A stretch of 50,781 nt of DNA from Pseudoramibacter alactolyticus ATCC 23263. GTDB lineage: Bacteria > Bacillota > Clostridia > Eubacteriales > Eubacteriaceae. The position numbers were made by a program, and so were the translations under genes. The stretch is taken from positions 33,554 through 84,334 of the forward strand of contig NZ_GL622359.1 of NCBI RefSeq assembly GCF_000185505.1. Reading direction: 5' to 3'. Positions 1-10,372 of this stretch are shown here, piece by piece; position 1 is the first letter of the stretch; each line of letters opens with the position of its first letter. The notes beneath the pieces were generated by a model, which saw only the letters and a program-made list of their open reading frames with translations, searched no databases and had not been told where the DNA came from.

Positions 1-108
1 AAAAAAAGGAGTAAGGGCACTGGCAGACGACCAGGTAGATAGGCCGGAGGCGGAAGTCCAGCAATGGATGGAGCTGACCGGTACTAATCGGCCGAGGTCT
101 TGATCCAA
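1..108 (+). rRNA. 23S ribosomal RNA, 3' end (partial)
   Basis: The first ~108 bases match the conserved last part of 23S rRNA: the segment around 78-105 carries the near-universal string gaccggtactaatcggccg followed by aggtcttgatcc, which closes the 3' terminal helix of the large-subunit rRNA. The gene enters from the left edge of the window, so only the tail is present, and the exact 3' end is approximate. It is read rightward and is followed after about 90 bases by 5S rRNA, the usual order in a bacterial rrn operon. Confidence 0.93.
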
Positions 109-200
109 GGTGTTACGGTTAGTTTATGTTGTTTTGAGTGACCTTAAGCAGCGAACCCAATCCAGAATGGATTGGTGTGAGTCGCAGACATTGTTAAATA

Positions 201-320
201 GGTTTCGTGATAATGGCAGAGAGGCCACACCTGTTCCCATCCCGAACACAGCAGTTAAGCTCTCTTGCATCGAAAGTACTTGGCGGGCAGCTGCCTGGGA
301 GGATAGATCATCGCGATACC
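201..320 (+). rRNA. 5S ribosomal RNA
   Basis: Recognised from the conserved 5S core at about 220-262 (ccacacctgttcccatcc and gaacacagcagttaagctc) and from the terminal helix, in which the start (ggtttcgtgat) pairs with the end (atcgcgatacc). The length of about 120 nt is normal for 5S. It follows the 23S tail in the same direction. A T-rich run (321-340) directly after the gene probably serves in rRNA termination. Confidence 0.95.
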
Positions 321-421
321 TTTTTTATTGTTATTTTTTAAGTCAGATTATAAAATCTTCAAGATAATAACGACCATTAAGTCACACCCTAATCGGTCGA
401 CGCTATAAAATTTGCTATAGG

Positions 422-446
422 CCCAGCATGCGCTGGGTCTTTTGTA
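422..446 (+). terminator. Hairpin terminator downstream of the rRNA operon
   Basis: A perfect stem cccagc / gctggg with the loop atgc (422-437) is followed by tcttttgtat. It lies about 100 bases after 5S rRNA and is the likely rho-independent terminator of the rrn operon. The bases between 5S and this hairpin contain no tRNA cloverleaf that I can see. Confidence 0.7.
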
Positions 447-477
447 TAGGTAATTTGTCAAATTAAGTGCAACATTT

Positions 478-1459
478 TCAATGTGCGTTTATTTCGTAAA
501 TAATTTCATTAGGTGTTTTATAGCCAAGGCATTTTCGTGGGCGGTTATTCATCAGTTCAAGATAATACTTTAGCTCTTCATCTATTTGTGAGAAATCCAT
601 ACCTTTTGGATAGAATTCTCTTAAATAATCCGTTTGCATTTCTGTTTGTCCCTTTTTGCCAGGCGCAAATATGGATCGCAAAAATATGTATTGCAATTCA
701 GCTTCTCTTCGATTTTTTTATAACCGGAGAATTCTTTCCCGCGATCGAAAGTAATTGTTTTGACTAAGTCATCAGGGAAACCCTTTAATGCATTTATAAT
801 TGAGGGAGTAACGACTGCGGCTGTCCTGTTCGGAACTTTGATCGCAATATATGTTCTTGATTTGCGCTCTGTCAGTGTCACAAAACAAACAGCTGATTTC
901 CTTTTATGGTCAATTCTGCCTGATTCAACGGTATCTCCTTCCCAATGACCTAACTCCGCACGTTTGCATACTTCTTTTGGGCGTTTCTCGATTAGTTCTA
1001 CCACCATCATTGAACTTTCCTCTGTTTTCCGCGGATCTTTTAAACTTTCCTTTTCTTCTTAGGCGAGTCATTCTTATATAACCAAGTCTTTTTTGATGGA
1101 TCATTCTATAAATCGTTGCCGTGGAAGGTAAATTGAAGTCAGTGGTTTTTCGGTTCGCTATTTGTCCGGGAGACCAATGATCTTCTATCTTAGATTTCAC
1201 ATAAGATACGATCACTTCATCTGCAATGGTCTTTCTTCCGCAATTACATTTTCGTCTTCGATAATTGTCTTGTGCTTTTGATGGCGTATAACGATTCATC
1301 GCATATCGAATACTTCTATAGCTGTTTCGTTTTAATTCTCTGGAAATTGTGCTTGGCCTTCTTCCAGGCTGCTTCGCTATTTTGCGAATTGATAAGCCCG
1401 AGGGATTTGAGTTGTGATATGACTATCCTTTTGCTTATGTTAAGATGGTTATAGTTCAT
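478..1459 (-). pseudogene. IS30-family transposase, degenerate (several frameshifts)
   Basis: Reading leftward, three frames together give an IS30-type DDE transposase. The N-terminal piece from the ATG at 1457-1459 begins MNYNHLNISKR and drifts out of frame before the helix-turn-helix; its continuation ISRELKRNSYRSIRYA is in another frame. The middle piece (about 925-1299) continues into the catalytic part (621-1010) with HWEGDTV holding the first Asp and TFDRGKEF the second. The last piece (478-696) ends with the family's NNRPRKCLGYKTPNEI block. At least three frameshifts separate these pieces, so the element cannot be active in this form. The terminal sequence near 452-478 (aatttgtcaaattaag) resembles an IS30 right end, but I could not pair it confidently with a left inverted repeat near 1490-1530. 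Confidence 0.88.
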
Positions 1460-1610
1460 GGTACTCTTCTGATATAAATGTTTGTTGGTCACTCACATTT
1501 TATCATTTGAGTCCATGGACTTTTATTTTTACGTGATGTTACGCTTAATATAATAATTTACTAGCATAAAATATTTCTCGAAATAAGTTAGACATTTCTA
1601 ATAATGATAG

Positions 1611-1639
1611 TTGATTCTAACAAAAGAAATGGCTATAAT
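1611..1639 (+). promoter_or_regulatory. Sigma-A type promoter of the NRPS cluster
   Basis: TTGATT at 1611-1616 and TATAAT at 1634-1639 are separated by exactly 17 bases. This near-consensus promoter lies about 60 bases before the first NRPS start codon (1697), giving a short leader with the ribosome site aaagggggag at about 1679-1688. No terminator interrupts the genes between here and 13544, so this promoter could drive the whole cluster. Confidence 0.75.
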
Positions 1640-1696
1640 CTGATATGGAAAGTATCATAAAAAGTTGTCATATACATCTAAAAGGGGGAGTAATAG

Positions 1697-4600
1697 ATGC
1701 AGGAAAAGTATAGAAAAAATGATCTTACGTATAAATGTACAAATATTCAACGTGCTTATTTGCTTGGAAGAGAGTCTCATTTTGAATTGGGGGGGGTGTT
1801 CTACGCACGAGTATTATGAGTTTATTAATCAATTAGATATTGAACGCTTTGAATGGGCGCTCAATGAAGTGATTAAACGGCAATTGGCAATGCGGGAAAT
1901 GATTGATGCATCGGGCAATCAATTATTTTTAGAAAATGTTCCCACCTATAAAATTGAAATATTGGATTGGTCTAGTTGGTCGGATAATGAGATCGAACAG
2001 GGACGAAACGAAATGAGAGGGCGGTATGAGGATGAGGTCATGCCAATCGCTCAGTGGCCCATGTTTCGTTTTATTTTCGCAAAATTGCCAAATCATGATC
2101 AATTATTATTTTTCTCTTATGATCTTTTGATTTCGGATGCCTTAAGTTTCACGATTATGTGCCGCGAAATAGAGAATTTTTACAATGGTAATCCATACAT
2201 TTCAATGACGGCTGATTATACGGAATATTTGGATTACGTTGAGCAACGAAAAAACACAAAACGCTACGAACGAGATCGCAGATATTGGCAGGATCATATA
2301 AATGAAATTGCGCCGGCACCTAATGTCCCAACAAAAAATGGAGGAATTCAGGGAAAGGTTTTTCAGAGAAAAGAATACTTTGTCAAAAAAAGTAACTGGG
2401 CAATGATAAAAAAATTTTTGGCGAGTGAAAAGATTTCTCCGACGCATGCTGTTTTGGGGATTTATGCAGCAGTGATAGGCTTTTGGTGCAGTCAAGATCA
2501 ATTCACACTTAATCTTCCGATGACGAGTCAATTAAGACGTAAAAATGGCATGGATCGAATCATGGGAGATTTTACAGAAAGCATGCTGTTGACGTTGCCA
2601 AATTGTGAAGTTCAGATTTTAGATTACATCCGGATTGTGATAAAGGCGTTTTATAAAGCCTATAAGCATATTGCATATGATGGCGTCGAAGTCATGCGCG
2701 ATTTGCAGAAGGCAAAGGGAGGTCCGGTTTTATTCCCAATTGTTTTCACAGGGATGATTAGCGAAAACCTTGGTTTTGAAAGCATCGATTTTTTTGGAAA
2801 AATGCAATACGAAATCAGTCAAACACCACAGGTTCAATTAGATTGTCAAGTATTTGAAGCAAATGGAGAATTAAAAGTTGTTTGGGATTACAGACGGGAA
2901 TGCTTTGAAGAAGAGCAGATTTCGGAAATGTTTGATGTATTTATTCACATCATTGAAAATTTGCCGCAAAAGGATCTTTATGTAACCCTTCCAGAACGTC
3001 AAAAAAATAAATGGGCCGCTTATAACAAAACGGTGGTGGATTACAGCCCAACGTGCTTGACAGATTTGATTGGCCTTCACGCGTTTGAAAAATTTAGGAT
3101 TAGTGACTCGATGCAGACACTAGAACAAGAATCTTTTAGAACCTTAGCTTTTCAAGTCGCCTCGCTTTTGAAAGCAAAGGGGATAAAACGTGGAGATCGT
3201 GTTGCCATTTTGGGGAATCGAAGCATAGAAACGGTTGCTTCGATGTTGGGTATATCACTTATTGGTGGCGTTTATGTGCCGCTTAATCCTCAATATCCAT
3301 TAGAAAGGCAACAAACCATTGTCAATAATTCAAGTTGCAAACTTTGTATTGATCAAGCATTTTTTGACCAACTTGCTCTTTTGGCATCTTTGGATTTTGA
3401 GGCTGCGGATATGAATCCTGACGAAGAAGCGTACATTATCTACACATCGGGCAGTACGGGAACACCAAAAGGGGTGGTGATTTCGCATGGAGCTGTTTGT
3501 AATACCATTTTGGATATAAACAAAAGATTTAATGTCAACGCGGAAGATAGGATTGTGTCTGTAGCGTCCTTTGGATTTGATTTGTCTGTTTACGATGTTT
3601 GGGGAAGCATTGCTTCGGGCGCTCATTTGGTTATTGCAGACAATACGACGGATATAAAAAGCCTTCAAAAAACGCTCATTGAAAAAAACATTACGGTGTG
3701 GAATTCGGTGCCGACCATGATGGGACTTTTAGTGGATATCATGGACGAAAATGAAATAAACGAAACATTGCGATTGGTTTTGCTAAGTGGAGATTGGATT
3801 CCACCGGATTTGCCGGTCAAAATTAAAAAACATTTTCCGAATGCCGAAATTATCAGTTTGGGAGGTGCGACCGAAGGGAGCATTTGGTCGATTTATTATC
3901 CGATTACCAGGGATTTAACAGAACGAGCGAGCATTCCGTATGGCTATCCATTAGGCAACCAGCAGATGGTTATTTTGGCAAAAAATAATCAATTGGCTCC
4001 TTGGGGAGTTGAAGGAGAAATTGCCATTGGCGGAAGAGGTGTTGCATTAGGATATGATGCGGATTCAGAAAAAACAGAAAAAGTTTTTGTGAATTTTTTA
4101 CCCGATTTTGGCCGCATTTATCGCACGGGTGATTATGGGGTTATGGATGAAGAAGGCTATATGGTCTTTAGAGGAAGGCGGGATAATCAAATTAAAAGAC
4201 ATGGCTACCGGGTTGAACTCGGAGAAATTGAGCAAAACATTTCAAAAATTCCAAATATTCGTAAGGCAATAGTGACAGGTGGCAGTGATGGACCATCACA
4301 AGATGACAACATGCTTTTAGCCTATATTGTTCCCGAAGAGGGCACGCATCTCGAAGAAAGGCGTCTATCCGAAAAGAATAGCGCTTATTTTTCAAATAAA
4401 AAATTGATTTGGGAAAAGCAGCAAACTTTTCAAAATATCGCCGATTATATGAATTCCATGAATACGGTAGCGCTTTCGTATATGAATCGATTGTTTGATC
4501 ATGAAATATCGATTGATGCGTTGAGTGAATGGATGGAAACTAAGGGATTTTCAAAAAAATTCGAAGGATTGCTGAAAAACTGGCTGAAAATACTATTAAC

Positions 4601-5906
4601 TGAAGGTTATTTTGAAAAATCAGAAGATGGTATCTTAAAACGTTCGAAACTGGGCAAAGAAAAATTAGAAACACAAATAACGGAAATTTTTGAAGACGCA
4701 TTTACGGGCATGCTCGACATCTTGAACGGCCTGAATCATTTGTCAATGCGCGCTTTGCAAGATTATTTTATGGATTGCTTTAAACAGCATGAACGCTTGT
4801 TGCGCGAAGAGGTTTCACCTTTGGCATTGTTTTATGGCGAAAATGATGAAGCCGCATTAGGGATATACCGCGATAATATCCTGGCGACTGAAATGAATGA
4901 AGTTTTATCCGAAACGATTGGGTTGCTATCGAAACAAAAAAAAGACGAGCCATTTAGAATTTTGGAAATTGGCGCGGGAACGGGTTCAACAGCAGAATGT
5001 GTGCTCAACAAAATAGATCGGGATCGCTGCCGATATGTTTTCAGCGATATCTCGGATTTATTTTTAAACCAGTCTTGTGTCCGTTTGGGAGATAAGGGAA
5101 TAGACTATGTTCTGTTGGACATGGATCAAAATTTCCAGAGTCAAGGCTGTCCTTTTGGCCATTTTGACGTTGTATTGTTTTCAAATGCCTTGCATGATGC
5201 CGCGGATATCACCATGACGTTAAAAGAAATCAAGCAGGTTTTAAAGAGGGACGGTTGGCTCATCCTTTTAGAAACGACGAAAAACATGCCCATTCAAATG
5301 TCAACCGTCGGGTTCTTAGAAGGGCTTAATCATTGTGAAGATTTCCGAAAAAATGGCAGCGGTCCAATGCTTGATAGTGGGCAGTGGCAGAGCATCTTAA
5401 ACGAAGCAGGCTTTCGAAATGTGGAACCATTTTTAGACACAGACGAACCAGGCGGATCGCTGTGGCTCAATCTTTTCTTTGCGCAGAATGACAATTTGCA
5501 GCTGGATATCAGCGCAGAAACAATTCAAACTTATTTAAAAAATCAACTACCAGGCTACATGATGCCGGATCAAATTTTCCGTTTAGAAGAAATTCCATTG
5601 ACAATAAATGGGAAGATTGATTTTAAAAATTTACCCAAACCGCAACTGAAAAAGCGAGCAAAGAACAAAGTTGAACCAAAAACGGATATGGAAAAACGAC
5701 TTGTTTCTTTATGGGCAACCTATTTAGATATTGAGCAACCAAGTGCGACAGATGGCTTCTTTGAGATGGGAGGAGACTCCATTAAATCCTTTGCCTTGCC
5801 AAAGGCGATTCAAGATAAATTTGGCATTGATTATTCGTTGAGGGATGTCTTTCGATGCAGCCGTTTAAATGAGATGGCGGAACAGATACGGCAACGGACG
5901 GAATAG
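1697..5906 (+). CDS. Nonribosomal peptide synthetase, Cy-A(MT)-PCP, cysteine-activating; frameshifted at residue ~33
   Basis: The ATG at 1697, after aaagggggag, opens a heterocyclization (Cy) domain: TNIQRAYLLGRESHFELGG, then a frame change at the G8 run 1789-1796, then CSTHEYYEF. The Cy active motif is DLLISD near residue 141 (DxxxxD). The adenylation domain follows, with YTSGSTGTPKGV near 581. Its pocket residues, read from FDLSVYD, WNS, LLSGD, SLGGATE and SIW, spell D-L-Y-N-L-S-L-I-W, which matches the known cysteine code of pyochelin and yersiniabactin synthetases. A methyltransferase-like domain (LEIGAGTG near 1089) is embedded in the adenylation C-terminal part, as in PchE, PchF and HMWP2. 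A10 (NGKIDFKNL, ~1304) and a carrier domain (GGDSIKS, ~1357) finish the protein. It would tether cysteine, join it to an upstream acyl group and cyclise it to a thiazoline. The embedded domain may methylate or epimerise; which of these cannot be read from sequence. With 8 G the upstream start is cut off; 7 G restores one frame. Confidence 0.9.
1789..1796 (+). repeat. G8 homopolymer tract that breaks the NRPS frame
   Basis: Eight consecutive G after ttgaatt. Counting from the ATG at 1697, the frame after the run ends at a TGA about 9 codons later. Removing one G joins the conserved Cy-domain sequence before the run (ESHFELGG) to that after it (CSTHEYYEF). The tract is either a slippage hot spot or a sequencing length error. 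Confidence 0.85.
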
Positions 5907-5915
5907 GGGAATGAT

Positions 5916-6206
5916 GTGAAGAAATTATTTTGCATCCCCTATGCAGGGGGATCCGCCAATATTTATTCGTCTTGGCGCAAGTGGCTTGACAGCGATATCG
6001 AGCTTATCCCAATCGAATTAGCTGGTAGGGGTTCTCGATGCGGGGAATCATTTTATACGTGTTGGGAATCAGCCACAAGCGATTTATATACCCAAATCAC
6101 TGCCCAAATACAACCGGGTGATATTTATGGGATTTATGGGCATAGCATGGGGAGAATGAGTGTGAAGGTGTGGGGATCCAACTATGGGTCGAAAACGAAA
6201 AATTAA
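5916..6206 (+). pseudogene. Type II thioesterase, truncated after the nucleophile motif
   Basis: The GTG at 5916, after aggggaatgat, starts a protein with the classic external thioesterase N-terminus: LFCIPYAGGSANIYSSW, then ELAGRGSR, then GIYGHSMG with the nucleophile serine at about residue 76. Straight after GHSMG the homology ends and about 19 unrelated residues lead to a stop inside the next gene. A normal family member is about 230-250 residues and needs an Asp and a His further on, both missing here. In other clusters such enzymes clear misprimed carrier domains. The break sits where the docking domain of the next synthetase also loses its first residues, so one deletion probably removed the 3' half of this gene and the 5' end of the next. 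It lies 9 bases after the first NRPS gene. Confidence 0.85.
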
Positions 6207-9200
6207 AGTTCAGAGCGCCAAAGGGCGCCTTGACAGAAACACTCAAGGGAAACATTAAATTACATAGAGCCGATATGATATCGGCATTAAAGAATTTGGA
6301 CGCAATTAGCCTCGACCACAAAGGGGATGTCTATGAGCCATTTTTATTGACGGATGTACAATCTTCGTACTTGGTGGGGAGAGGAGATGTTTATGCCTAT
6401 GGCGGCATTGGGTGTCACGCTTATATAGAAGTCAAGATGGCAAAAATTGATCGCGACAAAATGGAAAAGGCCTGGCACAGGGTTATTGGCAAACACGAAA
6501 TGTTAAGAGCCCGAATCATGCGGGAAGGCTATCAACAAGTCGATAAAGATTTTCAATATCCTGAAGTAAAAGAAGTAATTGTCAATCAGGATCAATTTGA
6601 AAATCAAATATTATCGGTTCGAAACGATCTGTCCCAGAAAAATTATGAACCAGATTGTCCGCCACTATACGAACTAGCGATTAGCAGCACCACTCAAGAC
6701 AGCGTAATCCATTTTTCGATGGATATGCTTTTAGCGGATTCAATCAGCATGGGGATTATTTTAAAAGACCTTCTGCATTTCTATGGAAAGGCTGATGGCG
6801 AAGTGGAAACTTTGCCAATCAGTTTTAGTGATATTGTTCGGTATCGTGAAAAAGATAAGATGAGGCCAAGCTCAAGAATAAAGCATGAGAATGATCGCCG
6901 GTATTGGATGGATAGAATAGAGACATTCCCGGACTCACCACATTTATTACTTCGCGATGATGCAGAAGCATCTCAACCTGTTTTCGATCAATTTGAATAC
7001 CTCATGCCGGAAACGATGTGGAAATCATTTGAAAAAAATGCAGGTAGATTCCAGGTCACACCTTCCTCGGCATTGATGAGTGCATTTGCTAAAACTTTGG
7101 ATCATTGGTCGAGCAACGATGCCTTTGTGTTAAATGTGACATTAATGATGCGAGAGAATATTCACCCGATGATAAATGAAATTGTCGGAGATTTTACGAG
7201 CAATGATCTTCTGGCCTACGATTATCACAATGAATCATTTGCTGAATGTTCGCAACAAATGCAAATGCAACTTTGGACCGATCTGGAGCATCGTCATTAT
7301 GGCGGCGTAGACGTCATCCGGGAACTGAATCGCCAAAAATCGTTTCCTATTTTGTTTCCCTATGTTTTCACCAGCACACTAGGCATTGATAATTTGGATG
7401 CGGCAAATGTCGATGTACTCTATAAAACAAGCCAGACACCTCAAGTTTTTATTGATTGTCAGGTGTCCAAGTTACGGGGGAAGCTTTCAATTATTTGGAG
7501 TGTTAGAAAAGGTGTTTTTAACGAAGAGGCAATTCCACTTGTTTTTGAGGATTTCAAGAATTTATTGGACAAGCTGGCAGAAAGTGAAAAGGCTTGGGAA
7601 GGGCAAGATGAGGGATTTCTATCCGAACAAAATCCCTCATACAAAACGTATCGCGAAGCACTGAACCGGCAAGAAGAAAATTGGCGCATTGATTATGAGC
7701 CAGTGGATGTGCAAGGGTGCGAGTGTGCGCTACGCGATCAATTAGAGATAAAAGACGCAGCCATCGTTGGCGAAAAAAGGCTGCATGTATATATTGACCC
7801 AACCATCTCTAAATATCCAAATGATAGAGAAGCGCTCAATCAAAAAATTGTCGATGAAACGGGTCAGAAAGCAGCGGTGTTATGCGCATCTATTGATAAA
7901 GAAAAATTTTTAGAAGAATTATCTTTGGCAGATGATATCGCCATTCTCGATATTTATCAGACATTTAAAGACGTAGGTATTTTTGAAAAAGAAAATCAAA
8001 TTTACGATATCAAAGCCATTAACGAACAATTAGCGGTCGTACCAGAATATGAGTCGTTAATAAGACGATGGCTCAATGCTTTAAAACGAGATGGATTTAT
8101 CGTCGGAGATTTTAACAGCGGATTTCGAGCGGTATCTGTAGATTTGGAAGACAAACAGGCTCAGGTAAAATCCCGTGCACAAAAGATGACCATTCAACAG
8201 GTGGGAAGTCAAGGGATGGAGGACTATCTCATTTCTTCTGGTCATCATTTGTCGTCAGTGATTAGTGGTGAAATAAATCCGGTGGCTTTCCTATTCCCCG
8301 AAGGTGAAAGTGAAAGAGCGCACGCGATTTATCATGATTTATTTGCGGCTAAATTAATGAATGAGATGGCTTTATCTGCTATGGAATCCATCATGACGAA
8401 GAAAAAACATTGGCGGATTTTGGAAATAGGTTCTGGTGTTGGGGGGACATCCGATGCTGTCGTCCCATTTTTGCAGGATAAAGAGGCCACTTATTATTTC
8501 ACCGATATCTCAAATTATTTTTTGCAGAATGCGAAAAAGAAATATCAATCGTATGAGAATGTCAAATACGCTATCTATGATCTCAACCGCTCGTGTGATG
8601 AACAGGGGTTTGAGCCGGGATATTTTGACATCATCATCAGTGCCAATACATTCCATAATGCAGAAAATGGCACAGAAGCAATGAAGTTAATGAAGAGGGC
8701 ATTGTCGCCGGATGGATTTTTGATCTTCTTGGACTGCATTTGGGAAGCAAATGCCCTGTTGGCGTCAAAAGGGATGTTACACACCGGGAAGATTTTAGAT
8801 TCGCGAGGAGCAGATAATCGAATTTTCTTTAACGATCAGGAATGGCGAAATATGTTTAATCAATCGGGATTGTCATTAGTCGATACTTATCCATTGTCCG
8901 GTGATTTTTTTGAAAAATCTACATTGAAATACTACACCGTTCAGTATCAGAAAAATTATGTTGTTCCGGAAAAAAAGGAAATTTTCGATGCCCTGAGTGC
9001 CTATGTTGTTTCAGAAAAGAAGATCAAGGAATTGACAATATCCCCTTATTTGCCACAAAAAAATAATCAAATTGATAAAACCGCACTCACTAAAAATCAA
9101 TTAAATAGAACTGAGGAATCTATCAAAAATGATTATTGTGGTCCCCAAACAGTCATGGAAAAGGCAATAGCTGAGATCTGGCAGGAAGTCTTTGAATTTG

Positions 9201-10372
9201 TCAATACACCGGATATAGATGAAAACTTTTTTGAAATGGGTGGCGATTCCTTGGTAGCTTCTATGGCGGTTACAAAGATGCGCAAGCGGATCGATGCCTG
9301 TCATCAGCAGGAATGGAATGATTTGATGAATTTGTTATTGAAAAATAGTACCATTCGGTCATTTGCCCGTGCGCTCGAAACCCAATCATCCGAAAGCGAA
9401 GAAGCAATACCGGACTATGTGTTAGTTTATCAAAAAGGATCAACGGATCCCAAAAAGATATGGGCATTTTTAGTGAACGGTACAGGAACCATGCCCATTT
9501 ATCAGCCTGCTTATGAAATTTTGAAACGACAAGTTTCGCCCGACGACATGATTGTGGGCTTGCATTGTGGCGATCAAGAAAAGTTTTTGATGATTGATCC
9601 CGAGAATGTGATAGCGGCAATGGCGAAGAGAAATGCTGAATACTTAGCCGATAAAAAGACAGATCACATCACATTAATTGGGCATTGCTTTGGTGGATGT
9701 GTTGCCGTTGAAACTGCGAGATATCTCCAAAAATTGGGATCTAATAACGTTCATGTCGCCATGTTGGATACGCGTTCATGGCATGGTGTCTATGATAATG
9801 CTTTGTTCTTTGAAAAAGGGTTTGGTGAGATGTATGGTGCCGATATGCGAGCGTGCGGCTATATAATTGACGATGAACTTCTAAAGAAAACAATGCGGGA
9901 TTTTGAAAAACAAGCAGGCCGCCTTCTGACAGAAGACGAACTTTGCCATTCTTCTTTGGTGCCGGTGTCTATACGAGATTGCTTTTCAAAACTTCAAAAA
10001 GTTCCGGTTCGTACGCGCATCAAAAATATTTTCGATCAAGTGGCAACTCAATTGCCGGATGGATTTGACGAGACCTTCTTTATTAATTCATATTTTGTCT
10101 TTGAAAAGATCATTAAAGCCTTTACCGGGTATGTGCCGCAAGCACCATACGAAGGATCAGTAGACGTGTATCTGGCCAAAGATTTGAGTGGTTATTTTCT
10201 GTTGAGCGATGATGTCAATGAAATGGATTATGCTCGGATGGCAGTAAAGAATGGCGGCGAGCGTCATTGGGAGGAAGGTGATCATTTTGGCATCATGGAG
10301 TCTCCCAGTATTGATCGTATTATCACAGCATTGACATCAAAAATAGTGAAAGGGGGACTGGATGGAAAATAA
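6170..10372 (+). CDS. Nonribosomal peptide synthetase, docking-Cy-MT-PCP-TE, without an adenylation core
   Basis: The first ~45 residues form a TubC-like docking domain (GIQLWVENEKLKFRAPKG); the GTG at 6170 is the best start left, but about 20 usual residues are missing upstream. A Cy domain follows (SSYLVGRGDVYAYGG; DxxxxD as DMLLAD near residue 184). The usual adenylation signatures (TSGSTG, core 4-7) are absent. Instead a remnant resembling the adenylation C-terminal lobe leads into a SAM methyltransferase (LEIGSGVGG near 750). A carrier domain (EMGGDSL near 1022) and a thioesterase follow. The thioesterase nucleophile motif reads GHCFGG near 1170, so cysteine replaces serine, and a likely catalytic His lies in GDHF near the end. 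Cy-MT-PCP-TE without an A domain is the arrangement at the end of yersiniabactin HMWP1, where the partner's A domain loads cysteine in trans. The same is inferred here: second cysteine, second ring, methylation, release. Confidence 0.9.
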   Translation: MGIQLWVENEKLKFRAPKGALTETLKGNIKLHRADMISALKNLDAISLDHKGDVYEPFLLTDVQSSYLVGRGDVYAYGGIGCHAYIEVKMAKIDRDKMEKAWHRVIGKHEMLRARIMREGYQQVDKDFQYPEVKEVIVNQDQFENQILSVRNDLSQKNYEPDCPPLYELAISSTTQDSVIHFSMDMLLADSISMGIILKDLLHFYGKADGEVETLPISFSDIVRYREKDKMRPSSRIKHENDRRYWMDRIETFPDSPHLLLRDDAEASQPVFDQFEYLMPETMWKSFEKNAGRFQVTPSSALMSAFAKTLDHWSSNDAFVLNVTLMMRENIHPMINEIVGDFTSNDLLAYDYHNESFAECSQQMQMQLWTDLEHRHYGGVDVIRELNRQKSFPILFPYVFTSTLGIDNLDAANVDVLYKTSQTPQVFIDCQVSKLRGKLSIIWSVRKGVFNEEAIPLVFEDFKNLLDKLAESEKAWEGQDEGFLSEQNPSYKTYREALNRQEENWRIDYEPVDVQGCECALRDQLEIKDAAIVGEKRLHVYIDPTISKYPNDREALNQKIVDETGQKAAVLCASIDKEKFLEELSLADDIAILDIYQTFKDVGIFEKENQIYDIKAINEQLAVVPEYESLIRRWLNALKRDGFIVGDFNSGFRAVSVDLEDKQAQVKSRAQKMTIQQVGSQGMEDYLISSGHHLSSVISGEINPVAFLFPEGESERAHAIYHDLFAAKLMNEMALSAMESIMTKKKHWRILEIGSGVGGTSDAVVPFLQDKEATYYFTDISNYFLQNAKKKYQSYENVKYAIYDLNRSCDEQGFEPGYFDIIISANTFHNAENGTEAMKLMKRALSPDGFLIFLDCIWEANALLASKGMLHTGKILDSRGADNRIFFNDQEWRNMFNQSGLSLVDTYPLSGDFFEKSTLKYYTVQYQKNYVVPEKKEIFDALSAYVVSEKKIKELTISPYLPQKNNQIDKTALTKNQLNRTEESIKNDYCGPQTVMEKAIAEIWQEVFEFVNTPDIDENFFEMGGDSLVASMAVTKMRKRIDACHQQEWNDLMNLLLKNSTIRSFARALETQSSESEEAIPDYVLVYQKGSTDPKKIWAFLVNGTGTMPIYQPAYEILKRQVSPDDMIVGLHCGDQEKFLMIDPENVIAAMAKRNAEYLADKKTDHITLIGHCFGGCVAVETARYLQKLGSNNVHVAMLDTRSWHGVYDNALFFEKGFGEMYGADMRACGYIIDDELLKKTMRDFEKQAGRLLTEDELCHSSLVPVSIRDCFSKLQKVPVRTRIKNIFDQVATQLPDGFDETFFINSYFVFEKIIKAFTGYVPQAPYEGSVDVYLAKDLSGYFLLSDDVNEMDYARMAVKNGGERHWEEGDHFGIMESPSIDRIITALTSKIVKGGLDGK

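Noticed and set aside
110-367. 85-residue open frame across 5S rRNA
   Set aside because: Lies over the 5S gene; rRNA is the better explanation.
320-480. tRNA genes after the rRNA operon
   Set aside because: No cloverleaf or tRNA-like end found in this short AT-rich interval.
1665-1697. TTG start at 1665 for the first NRPS
   Set aside because: The N-terminus from there has no homology and lies in a different frame from the conserved Cy start; the ATG at 1697 has both ribosome site and homology.
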